Positions 9,105-18,111 of a DNA stretch of 64,000 bases are shown piece after piece (within the stretch, counting starts at the first letter, position 1; every line of letters starts with the position of its first letter). The position numbers were made by a program, and so were the translations under genes. Below the pieces are notes generated by a model, which saw only the letters and a program-made list of their open reading frames with translations, was not told where the DNA came from and did no database searches. Origin of the DNA: Leclercia sp. AS011 (GTDB taxonomy: Bacteria > Pseudomonadota > Gammaproteobacteria > Enterobacterales > Enterobacteriaceae); NCBI RefSeq assembly GCF_037152535.1, contig NZ_JBBCMA010000001.1:2232001-2296000 (forward strand), read 5' to 3'.

Positions 9105-10253
9105 ATGTACGCTTTAACCCACGGTCGGATTTATACCGGCCATGAAATTCTGGATGACCATGCGATTGTGATCGCAAATGGCCTGATTGAACGTGTCTGC
9201 CCGCTGGCCGAGCTGCCGGCGGAAATAGAACAACGCTCGCTCAATGGGGCAATCCTCTCCCCCGGTTTTATCGACGTACAGCTTAACGGCTGTGGCGGCG
9301 TGCAGTTCAATGATACAGCGGAAGCCGTTACGGTTGAGACGCTGGAGATTATGCAGCGCGCCAACGAAAGATCGGGCTGCACCAGCTACCTGCCTACGCT
9401 TATCACCACCAGCGACGATCTGATGAAACAGGGCATTCGCGTGATGCGTGAATACCTGGCGAAGTATCCGCACCAGGCGCTGGGCCTGCACCTTGAAGGT
9501 CCGTGGCTGAATATCGTCAAGAAAGGCACCCATAATCCGAGCTTCGTGCGTAAACCTGACGACGAGCTGGTCGATTACATGTGCGCCAACGCGGATGTGA
9601 TCACCAAAGTGACCCTGGCACCCGAGATGGTCGACCCTGAAGTCATCCGCAAGCTGGCGGGCGCAGGCATTGTGGTCTCTGCCGGGCACTCCAACGCCAC
9701 GCTGAAAGAGGCCAAAGTAGGCTTCCGGGCCGGTATCACCTTCGCCACCCACCTTTATAACGCCATGCCGTATATCACCGGGCGCGAGCCGGGTCTGGCC
9801 GGGGCTATCTTCGACGAGCCGGACGTCTACTGCGGCATCATTGCCGACGGGTTACACGTCGATTATGCCAACGTACGTAACGCCAAGCGTCTGAAAGGCG
9901 ACAAGTTGTGCCTGGTCACAGATGCCACAGCACCCGCAGGGGCAAATATTGAACAGTTCATTTTTGCTGGTAAAACAATATACTACCGGAATGGACTGTG
10001 TGTGGATGAGAACGGAACCTTAAGCGGTTCAGCTCTGACCATGATCGAAGGCGTGCGCAATCTGGTGGAACATTGCAGCATTGCTCTGGATGAAGTGTTG
10101 CGTATGGCAACCCTCTATCCGGCCCGCGCGATTGGCGTGGACAAGCAGCTGGGCAGCATTGCCCCGGGCATGGTGGCTAACCTCACCGCATTCACACACG
10201 ATTATAAAATCATCAAGACCATCGTTAATGGTAACGAGGTCGTCACAGAGTAA
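9105..10253 (+). CDS. nagA: N-acetylglucosamine-6-phosphate deacetylase
   Basis: NagA removes acetate from GlcNAc-6-phosphate to give glucosamine-6-phosphate and so controls the level of the NagC inducer. It has 382 residues, as in E. coli. Amidohydrolase motifs are visible: HLEGPW (metal-binding Glu131), SAGHSNA and THLYNAM (metal-binding His195/His216), and the catalytic Asp in [10 protein letters not shown]. It lies in nagBACD, 56 bp after nagB and 8 bp before nagC. Confidence 0.99.
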   Translation: MYALTHGRIYTGHEILDDHAIVIANGLIERVCPLAELPAEIEQRSLNGAILSPGFIDVQLNGCGGVQFNDTAEAVTVETLEIMQRANERSGCTSYLPTLITTSDDLMKQGIRVMREYLAKYPHQALGLHLEGPWLNIVKKGTHNPSFVRKPDDELVDYMCANADVITKVTLAPEMVDPEVIRKLAGAGIVVSAGHSNATLKEAKVGFRAGITFATHLYNAMPYITGREPGLAGAIFDEPDVYCGIIADGLHVDYANVRNAKRLKGDKLCLVTDATAPAGANIEQFIFAGKTIYYRNGLCVDENGTLSGSALTMIEGVRNLVEHCSIALDEVLRMATLYPARAIGVDKQLGSIAPGMVANLTAFTHDYKIIKTIVNGNEVVTE

Positions 10254-10261
10254 GTAAACGT

Positions 10262-11482
10262 ATGACACCTGGCGGACAAGCTCAAATTGGTAACGTTGAT
10301 CTGGTAAAGCAGCTGAACAGTGCTGCGGTATATCGACTGATTGACCAGCATGGACCCATCTCGCGGATCCAGATTGCAGAACAGAGCCAGCTTGCCCCCG
10401 CCAGCGTAACGAAAATTACCCGCCAGCTCATTGAGCGCGGGCTGATCAAAGAAGTAGACCAGCAGGCCTCCACCGGGGGCCGGCGCGCCATCTCGATTGT
10501 CACCGAAACCCGCAATTTTCACGCCATCGGCGTGCGCCTTGGCCGCCATGACGCCACCCTGACGCTGTACGATCTGAGCAGCAAAGCGGTCGCTGAAGAG
10601 CACTACTCCCTGCCGGAACGCACGCAGGAGACCCTCGAGCACGCCCTGCTCAACGCCATTGAACTGTTTATCGAATCCTGCCAGCGCAAGATCCGCGAGC
10701 TGATTGCCATTTCGGTGATCCTGCCCGGGCTTGTCGACCCTGAAAGCGGCGTTATCCGCTATATGCCGCATATTCAGGTTGAAAACTGGGGGTTGATCGA
10801 CGCCCTGGAAAAACGCTTCGCTGTAACCTGCTTTGTGGGTCACGACATTCGCAGCCTGGCGCTGGCTGAGCACTACTTTGGTGCGAGCCAGGATTGTGAA
10901 GACTCTATTCTGGTGCGCGTGCACCGGGGAACAGGGGCCGGGATCATCTCCAACGGGCGCATTTTTATTGGTCGGAACGGTAACGTCGGCGAGATTGGCC
11001 ACATTCAGGTCGATCCGCTGGGGGAGCGCTGCCACTGCGGTAACTTTGGTTGCCTGGAAACCGTAGCCGCCAACGCCGCCATCGAGCAGCGCGTGCGTCA
11101 CCTGCTGGAGCAGGGCTACCAGAGCCGCGTCACGCTGGATGACTGTAAAATCAATGCTATCTGCAAAGCCGCCAACAAGGGAGACGCGCTGGCCAGCGAA
11201 GTGATCGAGCAGGTTGGCCGCCATCTCGGCAAAACCATCGCCATCGCCATCAACCTGTTTAACCCGCAAAAAGTGGTGATCGCCGGCGAAATTACCGAAG
11301 CCGAAAAGGTACTGCTGCCCGCCATTGAAGGATGCATTAATACCCAGGCGCTGAAGGCGTTTCGTCAGAATCTGCCGGTGGTGCGCTCGGCGCTGAACGA
11401 CCGCTCCGCCATTGGTGCCTTTGCGCTGGTAAAACGCGCCATGCTTAACGGTATCCTGTTGCAGCGTTTGCTGGAAGGCTGA
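10262..11482 (+). CDS. nagC: Transcriptional repressor NagC (ROK family)
   Basis: NagC represses the amino-sugar genes and responds to GlcNAc-6-phosphate. It has 406 residues, as in E. coli. The N-terminal helix-turn-helix (about residues 20-65, GPISRIQIAEQSQLAPASVT) is followed by a ROK-kinase-like domain with the zinc motif CHCGNFGCLET near residue 257. It is co-transcribed with nagB and nagA (8-bp gap), giving autoregulation. Operators for it are visible at nagE/nagB and upstream of chiP. Confidence 0.98.
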   Translation: MTPGGQAQIGNVDLVKQLNSAAVYRLIDQHGPISRIQIAEQSQLAPASVTKITRQLIERGLIKEVDQQASTGGRRAISIVTETRNFHAIGVRLGRHDATLTLYDLSSKAVAEEHYSLPERTQETLEHALLNAIELFIESCQRKIRELIAISVILPGLVDPESGVIRYMPHIQVENWGLIDALEKRFAVTCFVGHDIRSLALAEHYFGASQDCEDSILVRVHRGTGAGIISNGRIFIGRNGNVGEIGHIQVDPLGERCHCGNFGCLETVAANAAIEQRVRHLLEQGYQSRVTLDDCKINAICKAANKGDALASEVIEQVGRHLGKTIAIAINLFNPQKVVIAGEITEAEKVLLPAIEGCINTQALKAFRQNLPVVRSALNDRSAIGAFALVKRAMLNGILLQRLLEG

Positions 11483-11528
11483 CAGCGTTTTATAGTGTCG
11501 CCTTCTTTTTTTTGATGTCGGGAAGTCC

Positions 11529-12281
11529 ATGACCATTAAGAATGTTATTTGTGATATCGATGGCGTGCTGATGCACGACAATGTTGCCGTGCCGGGCGCA
11601 GCAGAATTTCTTAACCGCATCATGGAAAAAGGCATGCCGCTGGTGCTGCTCACCAACTTCCCGTCGCAGACCGGGCAGGATCTGGCAAACCGTTTTGCTA
11701 CCGCCGGTGTCGATGTGCCCGACAGCGTGTTCTACACCTCGGCGATGGCGACCGCAGATTTTCTGAAGCGTCAGGAAGGCAAAAAAGCCTATGTGGTGGG
11801 CGAAGGTGCGCTGATCCATGAGCTATACAAAGCCGGTTTTACCATCACCGATGTGAATCCCGATTTCGTGATCGTCGGTGAGACGCGCTCCTATAACTGG
11901 GAGATGATGCACAAGGCCGCGTTTTTCGTCGCCAACGGGGCCCGCTTTATCGCCACCAACCCGGATACCCACGGTCGCGGCTTTTATCCGGCCTGTGGCG
12001 CGCTCTGTGCCGGGATTGAGAAGATGACCGGACGCATGCCGTTTTATGTCGGCAAGCCCAGCCCGTGGATCATTCGCGCGGCACTGAACAAAATGCAGGC
12101 CCACTCGGAAGATACGGTGATCGTGGGCGACAACCTGCGCACCGATATTCTCGCCGGCTTCCAGGCCGGGCTGGAGACCATTCTGGTGCTGTCGGGGGTA
12201 TCAACCCTCGATGATATTGATTCAATGCCGTTCCGGCCGAGCTGGATTTATCCTTCGGTCGCGGAAATTGATGTTCTGTAA
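11529..12281 (+). CDS. nagD: UMP/ribonucleotide monophosphatase NagD (HAD family)
   Basis: NagD is a cytosolic HAD-superfamily IIA phosphatase of 250 residues. Motif I is DIDGVLMHD (nucleophile Asp9), motif II is in LLTNFPSQTG, and motif III/IV is VGDNLRTDILAG near residue 200. The E. coli enzyme prefers UMP and GMP; why it sits in the nag operon is unknown. It is the last gene of nagBACD, 46 bp after nagC, and is followed by a terminator. Confidence 0.97.
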   Translation: MTIKNVICDIDGVLMHDNVAVPGAAEFLNRIMEKGMPLVLLTNFPSQTGQDLANRFATAGVDVPDSVFYTSAMATADFLKRQEGKKAYVVGEGALIHELYKAGFTITDVNPDFVIVGETRSYNWEMMHKAAFFVANGARFIATNPDTHGRGFYPACGALCAGIEKMTGRMPFYVGKPSPWIIRAALNKMQAHSEDTVIVGDNLRTDILAGFQAGLETILVLSGVSTLDDIDSMPFRPSWIYPSVAEIDVL

Positions 12282-12285
12282 CCTG

Positions 12286-12312
12286 AAACCACGTCCCCGG
12301 ACGTGGTTTTTT
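12286..12312 (+). terminator. Terminator of the nagBACD operon
   Basis: Stem AACCACGT / ACGTGGTT with a 6-nt loop followed by a T-run, 4 nt after the nagD stop. The remaining 220 bp before asnB are A/T-rich and probably hold its promoter. Confidence 0.9.
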
Positions 12313-12531
12313 CATTTTAGCGCGGCAGAAACAGCATCACATCTAATCAAAATCGCCATTCATTGAATAATCCGCAATAATACTGCTCAAGTCATACGCT
12401 TTTTTCAACATTCGGTAATGACGATTGCACTTTTTCACTTTTACCCGGCAAAACGCTTGCCGCTCCTGCCCTTTTACGGCATTTTCATAAGCAAGCAACA
12501 TCACACTGCAACAGGGTTAATGGAGAAGGTT

Positions 12532-14196
12532 ATGTGTTCAATTTTCGGCGTACTGGATATTAAAACTGACGCAGGCGAACTGCGTAAAAAGGCACTGGAG
12601 TTATCCCGTCTGATGCGCCATCGCGGCCCGGACTGGTCCGGTGTATACGCCAGCGATAAAGCGATTCTGGCCCATGAACGTCTGTCGATTGTTGACGTTA
12701 ACGCCGGTGCTCAGCCGCTCTATAACGAGAAAAAAACCCATGCCCTGGCGGTCAACGGTGAGATCTACAACCACCAGGCGCTGCGTGCCGAGTACGGCGA
12801 TCGCTATGCCTTCCAGACCGGTTCCGACTGTGAAGTGATCCTGGCGCTGTACCAGGAAAAAGGCCCGGAATTCCTCGATGAGCTGCAGGGGATGTTCGCC
12901 TTCGCCCTGTACGACAGCGAAAAAGATGCGTATCTGATTGGCCGCGACCATATCGGGATCATCCCGCTGTATATGGGTCACGATGAATTCGGCAACTTCT
13001 ATGTGGCCTCCGAGATGAAAGCCCTGGTGCCGGTGTGCCGCACCATTAAAGAGTTCCCGGCAGGCAGCTTCCTGTGGAGCAAAGATGGCGAGATCCGCTC
13101 TTACTATCAGCGCGACTGGTTCGATTACGATGCCGTTAAAGACAACGTCACCGACAAAGTGGAGCTGACCCAGGCCCTGGAAGAGGCGGTAAAAAGCCAT
13201 CTGATGTCAGACGTGCCTTACGGCGTGCTGCTCTCTGGCGGTCTGGACTCGTCCGTGATCTCGGCGATCACCAAAAAATATGCCGCCCGCCGCGTGGAAG
13301 ATCAGGAGCGTTCTGAAGCCTGGTGGCCGCAGCTGCACTCCTTCGCTGTCGGTCTGGAAGGATCTCCGGACCTGAAAGCCGCCCAGGAAGTGGCTAACCA
13401 TCTCGGTACCGTGCACCATGAAATTCACTTTACGGTGCAGGAAGGGCTGGATGCGATCCGTGACGTTATCTATCACATTGAAACCTATGACGTGACCACT
13501 ATCCGCGCCTCCACGCCGATGTACCTGATGTCGCGTAAAATCAAAGCCATGGGCATCAAAATGGTGCTCTCCGGCGAAGGGTCTGACGAAGTATTTGGCG
13601 GTTACCTGTACTTCCATAAAGCGCCAGATGCCAAAGAGCTGCACGAAGAGACGGTACGTAAGCTGCAGGCGCTGCACATGTTTGACTGCGCCCGTGCCAA
13701 CAAAGCGATGTCCGCCTGGGGCGTGGAAGCGCGCGTGCCGTTCCTGGATAAGAAATTCCTCGACGTGGCCATGCGTATCAACCCGCAGGACAAGATGTGC
13801 GGCAACGGCAAGATGGAAAAACATATCCTGCGCGAGTGTTTTGAATCTTATCTGCCGGCAAGCGTGGCCTGGCGTCAGAAAGAGCAGTTCTCGGACGGCG
13901 TAGGTTACAGCTGGATCGATACCCTGAAAGAGGTGGCCGCGAAGCAGATTTCCGACCAACAACTGGAAACGGCCAGCTTCCGCTTCCCGTACAACACGCC
14001 GGGATCGAAAGAAGCCTACCTGTACCGTGAGATCTTCGAAGAGCTGTTCCCGCTGCCAAGCGCAGCCGAGTGTGTCCCGGGTGGTCCTTCCGTGGCCTGC
14101 TCCTCTGCAAAAGCCATTGAGTGGGATGAAGCCTTCAAAACCATGAACGATCCGTCAGGACGTGCCGTGGGTGTGCACCAGTCCGCGTATAAATAA
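12532..14196 (+). CDS. asnB: Asparagine synthetase B (glutamine-hydrolysing)
   Basis: AsnB makes asparagine from aspartate, glutamine and ATP. From ATG 12532 it is 554 residues, the E. coli length; this start puts Cys2 (MCSIFGVLD) at the N-terminus after Met removal, as needed for the Ntn glutaminase nucleophile. An in-frame codon 38 positions upstream would bury that cysteine and is rejected. The glutaminase domain covers about residues 1-190; the ATP-pyrophosphatase domain has the PP-loop SGGLDSS near residue 233. GGAGAAGG precedes the start. It is monocistronic and followed by a strong terminator. Confidence 0.98.
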   Translation: MCSIFGVLDIKTDAGELRKKALELSRLMRHRGPDWSGVYASDKAILAHERLSIVDVNAGAQPLYNEKKTHALAVNGEIYNHQALRAEYGDRYAFQTGSDCEVILALYQEKGPEFLDELQGMFAFALYDSEKDAYLIGRDHIGIIPLYMGHDEFGNFYVASEMKALVPVCRTIKEFPAGSFLWSKDGEIRSYYQRDWFDYDAVKDNVTDKVELTQALEEAVKSHLMSDVPYGVLLSGGLDSSVISAITKKYAARRVEDQERSEAWWPQLHSFAVGLEGSPDLKAAQEVANHLGTVHHEIHFTVQEGLDAIRDVIYHIETYDVTTIRASTPMYLMSRKIKAMGIKMVLSGEGSDEVFGGYLYFHKAPDAKELHEETVRKLQALHMFDCARANKAMSAWGVEARVPFLDKKFLDVAMRINPQDKMCGNGKMEKHILRECFESYLPASVAWRQKEQFSDGVGYSWIDTLKEVAAKQISDQQLETASFRFPYNTPGSKEAYLYREIFEELFPLPSAAECVPGGPSVACSSAKAIEWDEAFKTMNDPSGRAVGVHQSAYK

Positions 14197-14212
14197 GCAA
14201 AAAGAATTGCCA

Positions 14213-14238
14213 TGAGGCCCTGCGGGGCCTCTTTTTTT
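14213..14238 (+). terminator. Terminator of asnB
   Basis: Stem GAGGCCC / GGGCCTC with a short loop followed by seven T residues, 17 nt after the asnB stop. Confidence 0.92.
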
Positions 14239-14354
14239 GCCTCGCATTTCGCTGGACAAAATCGATTAATAACCAATAATTGCCGAATATTCGGCCACGC
14301 TGTTCGCAACCTAACCAAACAGTCACATTCCAGACATTTTCGATGAAAAAGGTG

Positions 14355-14383
14355 TTGACGCTGTAAGGGTCTATACGCATAAT
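14355..14383 (+). promoter_or_regulatory. Sigma-70 promoter of the seven-tRNA operon
   Basis: A -35 TTGACG (14355-14360) and -10 CATAAT (14378-14383) are separated by exactly 17 bp, followed by the G/C-rich discriminator GCGCCCC typical of stringently controlled stable-RNA promoters. Transcription would begin about 30 nt before the first tRNA. Confidence 0.85.
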
Positions 14384-14422
14384 GCGCCCCGCAACGCCGA
14401 TAAGGTAACGCGAAAAAAAGAT

Positions 14423-14499
14423 GGCTACGTAGCTCAGTTGGTTAGAGCACATCACTCATAATGATGGGGTCACAGGTTCGAATCCCGTCGTAGCCACCA
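14423..14499 (+). tRNA. metT: tRNA-Met (elongator, CAT), first copy
   Basis: A 77-nt cloverleaf with encoded CCA and anticodon CAT at 14457-14459. The acceptor stem GGCTACG / CGTAGCC is elongator-type, not initiator. It is identical to the copy at 14815. Confidence 0.97.
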
Positions 14500-14507
14500 T
14501 CTTTTTT

Positions 14508-14592
14508 GCGGGAGTGGCGAAATTGGTAGACGCACCAGATTTAGGTTCTGGCGCCGCAAGGTGTGCGAGTTCAAGTCTCGCCTCCCGCACCA
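14508..14592 (+). tRNA. leuW: tRNA-Leu (TAG)
   Basis: An 85-nt class II tRNA with a long variable arm, anticodon TAG at 14542-14544 and encoded CCA. It starts 8 nt after the first tRNA-Met. Confidence 0.97.
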
Positions 14593-14615
14593 TTCCCATA
14601 AAAGCGTTGCACGGA

Positions 14616-14690
14616 TGGGGTATCGCCAAGCGGTAAGGCACCGGTTTTTGATACCGGCATTCCCTGGTTCGAATCCAGGTACCCCAGCCA
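14616..14690 (+). tRNA. glnU: tRNA-Gln (TTG), first copy
   Basis: 75 nt with encoded CCA. Anticodon TTG at 14648-14650; acceptor stem TGGGGTA / TACCCCA with the weak first pair that GlnRS exploits. Confidence 0.96.
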
Positions 14691-14723
14691 TATTTCTTCG
14701 ATTTTGCGGTTCTCCGCGGTTAT

Positions 14724-14798
14724 TGGGGTATCGCCAAGCGGTAAGGCACCGGTTTTTGATACCGGCATTCCCTGGTTCGAATCCAGGTACCCCAGCCA
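14724..14798 (+). tRNA. glnW: tRNA-Gln (TTG), second copy
   Basis: 75 nt, identical over its length to the copy at 14616. Anticodon TTG at 14756-14758, encoded CCA. Confidence 0.96.
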
Positions 14799-14814
14799 TC
14801 GAAGAAAGCAGTCT

Positions 14815-14891
14815 GGCTACGTAGCTCAGTTGGTTAGAGCACATCACTCATAATGATGGGGTCACAGGTTCGAATCCCGTCGTAGCCACCA
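14815..14891 (+). tRNA. metU: tRNA-Met (elongator, CAT), second copy
   Basis: 77 nt, identical to the tRNA at 14423. Anticodon CAT at 14849-14851, encoded CCA. Confidence 0.97.
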
Positions 14892-14935
14892 AATTAGTAA
14901 ACTATCGAGTTATTCGGTAGCCTAGAAAAAATTGT

Positions 14936-15010
14936 TGGGGTATCGCCAAGCGGTAAGGCTCTGGTTTCTGATACCAGCATTCCGAGGTTCGAATCCTCGT
15001 ACCCCAGCCA
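14936..15010 (+). tRNA. glnV: tRNA-Gln (CTG), first copy
   Basis: 75 nt with anticodon CTG at 14968-14970 and encoded CCA. The position corresponds to E. coli glnV, the supE amber-suppressor locus. Confidence 0.96.
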
Positions 15011-15048
15011 ATTTAAAAAGTCGTTAGATGATATTTGTTTAACGCAAT

Positions 15049-15123
15049 TGGGGTGTCGCCAAGCGGTAAGGCACTGGTTTCTGATACCAGCATTCCGGGG
15101 TTCGAATCCCTGCACCCCAGCCA
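15049..15123 (+). tRNA. glnX: tRNA-Gln (CTG), second copy
   Basis: 75 nt with anticodon CTG at 15081-15083 and encoded CCA. It differs from the copy at 14936 at a few positions in the acceptor and T stems (TGGGGTG / CACCCCA). It is the last gene of the tRNA operon. Confidence 0.96.
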
Positions 15124-15128
15124 CACTA

Positions 15129-15160
15129 AAAAAGCTCGCTTCGGCGAGCTTTTTGCTTTT
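15129..15160 (+). terminator. Terminator of the tRNA operon
   Basis: Stem AGCTCGC / GCGAGCT with a TTCG tetraloop, A-run before and T-run after, 10 nt past the last tRNA. Confidence 0.95.
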
Positions 15161-15179
15161 CTGCGTTTCTGAAAGTTAT

Positions 15180-15211
15180 GCCGGGTGGCGGCTTCGCCTT
15201 ACCCGACCTAC
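15180..15211. repeat. Single REP unit
   Basis: GCCGGGTGGCGGCTTCGCCT continuing to TACCCGACCTAC is a single REP palindrome, between the tRNA operon and ubiF. It is nearly the same as the left unit of the pair at 22165. Confidence 0.85.
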
Positions 15212-15218
15212 AACAGTT

Positions 15219-16394
15219 TTAAAGTCCTAAGGCGTACTTCAGCGCCTGACGTTTCAGCCCGCCTGCACGCTGCGCCGCCATCAATCCCACGTTACGCAGG
15301 ATGCGCAGCGGTCCCAGATCGTTGCTGAACCCGGCGTAAAACAGATCCATCCCCGACTGCATAATGAAGTTGTCCGCCATCCGTCGGGTCTGATAACGCT
15401 TAAGCACCTGATGGCTGGCCCAGGCTTCGCCGTGGGTGCGGGCGTTGCTGAGGACATCGATCAGCGCATCGACGTCGCGATAGCCAAGGTTTACCCCCTG
15501 CCCCGCCAACGGATGAATGGTGTGCGCCGCATCGCCCACCAGCGCCAGACCTTCCTGTGCGTACTGCAGGGCGTGACGGCGCGTCAGCGGGAAGGCACCC
15601 GCAGCGACCGGCGTGACGGTCCCAAGACGTGCCGGGAAGTGGTGGGCGATTTCGCGCTGCAACTGCTCCATTGATAGCCCCTGCAGCTGGCGAATACGGG
15701 CCGGGGTGTCGTACCACACCAGCGAGGCCCAGCGATCGAACAGCGGTAAAAATGCGTGCGGGCCGTTAGGGGTAAAGTGCTGCCAGGTGCTGTCGCCCGG
15801 ATCGTTTTCGCAGTCGACGGTGATCAGCATGCAGGATTGTTGATATTGCCAGGCGTGAATGCCGATCCCCGCCAGCTCCCGTACCCGGGAATTAGCCCCG
15901 TCGGCACCCACCAGCAGTTTCACCGCCAGCTGCTCGCCGCTATCCAGCTCAATCAGGTGCTGGTCGTTGTGGCGGTGCAGATGCTTCACCGACGCAGGTA
16001 CCCGCAGCGTAACCTGCGGATGGGCCTCGAGTGCCTGCCAGAGCGCCTGCTGCAGAACGGTATTTTCAACCATATACCCCAGCAGCGGGAGTTTCAGCTC
16101 CGCAGCGTCAAACACCACATGGGCATTTTCCCACTCCCAGGTCTCCAGACGGCGATACGGGTGCGCGCGCATGGCGAGGATAGCGTCCCAGACGCCCAGG
16201 CCGCGGAGCAGATCGACCGACGCGGCGCTGATGGCTGAGATGCGCACATCCGGCTGCTGAGAAGCGTCAAAGGCTGGCGGCGTCGCTTGTTCGATAACCG
16301 TTACGTCGAAACCCTGTTGCGCCAGCCCCAGCGCCAGCGCCCCGCCGACCATACCGCCGCCGACAACGGCGATCCCGGTTTGTTGGATAGTCAT
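15219..16394 (-). CDS. ubiF: 2-octaprenyl-3-methyl-6-methoxy-1,4-benzoquinol hydroxylase
   Basis: UbiF is an FAD-dependent monooxygenase that adds the C6 hydroxyl in ubiquinone synthesis, as part of the Ubi complex. The N-terminal dinucleotide fold [11 protein letters not shown] (about residues 11-21) and the second FAD motif [19 protein letters not shown] near residue 280 are intact. From the second ATG (16394) the protein is 391 residues and lines up with E. coli UbiF from residue 1. The earlier ATG at 16400 would leave only about 3 nt after AAGGA, whereas 16394 leaves about 9, so I chose the latter. It is transcribed divergently from miaB. Confidence 0.96.
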   Translation of the reverse strand: MTIQQTGIAVVGGGMVGGALALGLAQQGFDVTVIEQATPPAFDASQQPDVRISAISAASVDLLRGLGVWDAILAMRAHPYRRLETWEWENAHVVFDAAELKLPLLGYMVENTVLQQALWQALEAHPQVTLRVPASVKHLHRHNDQHLIELDSGEQLAVKLLVGADGANSRVRELAGIGIHAWQYQQSCMLITVDCENDPGDSTWQHFTPNGPHAFLPLFDRWASLVWYDTPARIRQLQGLSMEQLQREIAHHFPARLGTVTPVAAGAFPLTRRHALQYAQEGLALVGDAAHTIHPLAGQGVNLGYRDVDALIDVLSNARTHGEAWASHQVLKRYQTRRMADNFIMQSGMDLFYAGFSNDLGPLRILRNVGLMAAQRAGGLKRQALKYALGL

Positions 16395-16529
16395 GGTCAT
16401 TTGTCCTTATTTGAGAATCCCTTAAGTTTACCGGATTTTTTCGCCCTGAGTCCGGGAACCTTCATACTGGTCACAACCGCACCAAAGCATTACAATACGC
16501 GCCCTGCAATCCTGAGCACGAGCAAGTCG

Positions 16530-17960
16530 ATGACAAAAAAACTCCATATTAAAACCTGGGGCTGTCAGATGAACGAATATGATTCATCCAAGATGGCCGA
16601 TCTGCTGGATGCCACCCATGGGTATCAACTCACCGACGTGGCGGAAGAGGCAGACGTGTTGCTGCTGAACACCTGCTCGATCCGTGAGAAGGCGCAGGAG
16701 AAAGTCTTTCATCAGTTAGGTCGCTGGAAGCTGATCAAACAAAAAAGACCCGAAGTGATCATCGGTGTCGGCGGCTGTGTCGCCTCGCAGGAAGGCAAGC
16801 TGATCCGTCAGCGCGCCCACTACGTCGATATTATTTTTGGCCCGCAGACCCTGCACCGTCTGCCAGAGATGATCAACGCCGTGCGCGGGACCGGCCAGCG
16901 CAAAGCGATCATCGACGTCAGCTTCCCGGAAATCGAAAAATTTGACCGTCTGCCGGAACCGCGTGCGGATGGCCCGACCGCCTTCGTCTCCATCATGGAA
17001 GGCTGCAACAAATACTGTACCTACTGCGTGGTGCCTTACACCCGCGGTGAGGAAGTCAGCCGCCCTTGCGACGACATTCTCTTTGAAATTGCGCAGCTGG
17101 CGGCGCAGGGCGTACGTGAAGTGAACCTGCTCGGGCAGAACGTAAACGCCTGGCGCGGCGAGAACTATGACGGCAGCACCGGCTCCTTTGCTGAACTGCT
17201 GCGTCTGGTGGCAGCCATCGACGGCATCGATCGCATTCGCTTCACCACCAGCCACCCGATTGAATTCACCGATGACATCATTGATGTCTACCGTGATACG
17301 CCGGAGCTGGTGAGCTTCCTGCACCTGCCGATCCAGTGCGGCTCTGACCGCGTGCTGAACCTGATGGGCCGCACCCACACCGCGCTGGAATATAAAGCGA
17401 TCATCCGCAAGCTGCGTGAAGCGCGCCCGGATATTCAGATCAGCTCTGACTTTATCGTTGGCTTCCCTGGCGAAACGGACGAGGATTTCGAACGCACCAT
17501 GAAGGTGATTGGTGATGTGAACTTCGACGTGAGCTATAGCTTCATCTTCTCGGCCCGCCCGGGTACGCCTGCCGCTGATATGGTGGATGACGTGCCGGAT
17601 GAGGTGAAAAAGCAGCGGCTGTATATTCTGCAGGATCGCATTAACCAGCAGGCCAACGCCTGGAGCCGCCGGATGCTCGGCACCGTGCAGCGCGTGCTGG
17701 TGGAAGGCACTTCACGTAAGAGCATTATGCAGCTCTCTGGCCGTACGGAGAACAACCGCGTGGTGAACTTCGAAGGCACGCCGGATCTGGTGGGCAAGTT
17801 CGTGGATATCGAGATCCTCGAGGTACTGACCAACTCCCTGCGTGGCAAACTGGTGCGCACCGAAGATGAAATGGGCCTGCGGGTCGTTGAATCCCCGGCG
17901 TCGGTGATTGCCCGTACCCGTAAAGAAAGCGATCTGGGCGTCGGCGTTTATCAGCCATAG
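16530..17960 (+). CDS. miaB: tRNA-2-methylthio-N6-dimethylallyladenosine synthase MiaB
   Basis: MiaB is a radical-SAM methylthiotransferase that converts i6A37 to ms2i6A37 in tRNAs reading UNN codons. From ATG 16530 it is 476 residues (E. coli 474). The N-terminal domain holds the three auxiliary [4Fe-4S] cysteines (Cys12 in KTWGCQMNE, Cys in NTCSIRE, Cys in GVGGCVA). The radical-SAM motif CNKYCTYC lies near residue 157, and a TRAM domain forms the last 60-70 residues. The open frame extends upstream, but only this ATG gives the conserved [12 protein letters not shown] start. Confidence 0.98.
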   Translation: MTKKLHIKTWGCQMNEYDSSKMADLLDATHGYQLTDVAEEADVLLLNTCSIREKAQEKVFHQLGRWKLIKQKRPEVIIGVGGCVASQEGKLIRQRAHYVDIIFGPQTLHRLPEMINAVRGTGQRKAIIDVSFPEIEKFDRLPEPRADGPTAFVSIMEGCNKYCTYCVVPYTRGEEVSRPCDDILFEIAQLAAQGVREVNLLGQNVNAWRGENYDGSTGSFAELLRLVAAIDGIDRIRFTTSHPIEFTDDIIDVYRDTPELVSFLHLPIQCGSDRVLNLMGRTHTALEYKAIIRKLREARPDIQISSDFIVGFPGETDEDFERTMKVIGDVNFDVSYSFIFSARPGTPAADMVDDVPDEVKKQRLYILQDRINQQANAWSRRMLGTVQRVLVEGTSRKSIMQLSGRTENNRVVNFEGTPDLVGKFVDIEILEVLTNSLRGKLVRTEDEMGLRVVESPASVIARTRKESDLGVGVYQP

Positions 17961-17967
17961 CCCCTCT

Positions 17968-17997
17968 GGCCTGCCATTTGTGGCAGGCCTTGTTTTC
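17968..17997 (+). terminator. Terminator of miaB
   Basis: A 9-bp stem GGCCTGCCA / TGGCAGGCC with a 4-nt loop is followed by TTGTTTT, 7 nt after the miaB stop. Confidence 0.88.
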
Positions 17998-18017
17998 CCC
18001 TCTTCTCTCCCCCATAT
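17989..18017 (+). promoter_or_regulatory. Putative sigma-32 (heat-shock) promoter of ybeZYX-lnt
   Basis: CTTGTT (17989-17994), 15 nt, then CCCCATAT (18010-18017) fits the RpoH consensus CTTGAA-N(11-16)-CCCCATnT with two mismatches in the -35. The E. coli operon is reported as heat-shock induced. The -35 overlaps the 3' edge of the miaB terminator. Confidence 0.55.
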
Positions 18018-18111
18018 CCTTCGCAATGCTTGCGCCTTTATTCTGTGGCGTGAATACTTTCATAAGACAGACCCACTGCCTTATGACACCCGAGACATTA
18101 AGAGGAACGGT

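Noticed and set aside
10202-11656. 484-codon minus-strand frame covering nagC
   Set aside because: It runs across the nagC and nagD starts in antisense and shows no family similarity.
14456-14847. Short ORFs across the tRNA genes (61-125 codons)
   Set aside because: They are chance frames inside repeated tRNA sequence.
14423-15123. Regularly spaced direct repeats that look like a CRISPR array
   Set aside because: The repeats are 75-77-nt tRNA genes with cloverleaf folds, anticodons and CCA ends.
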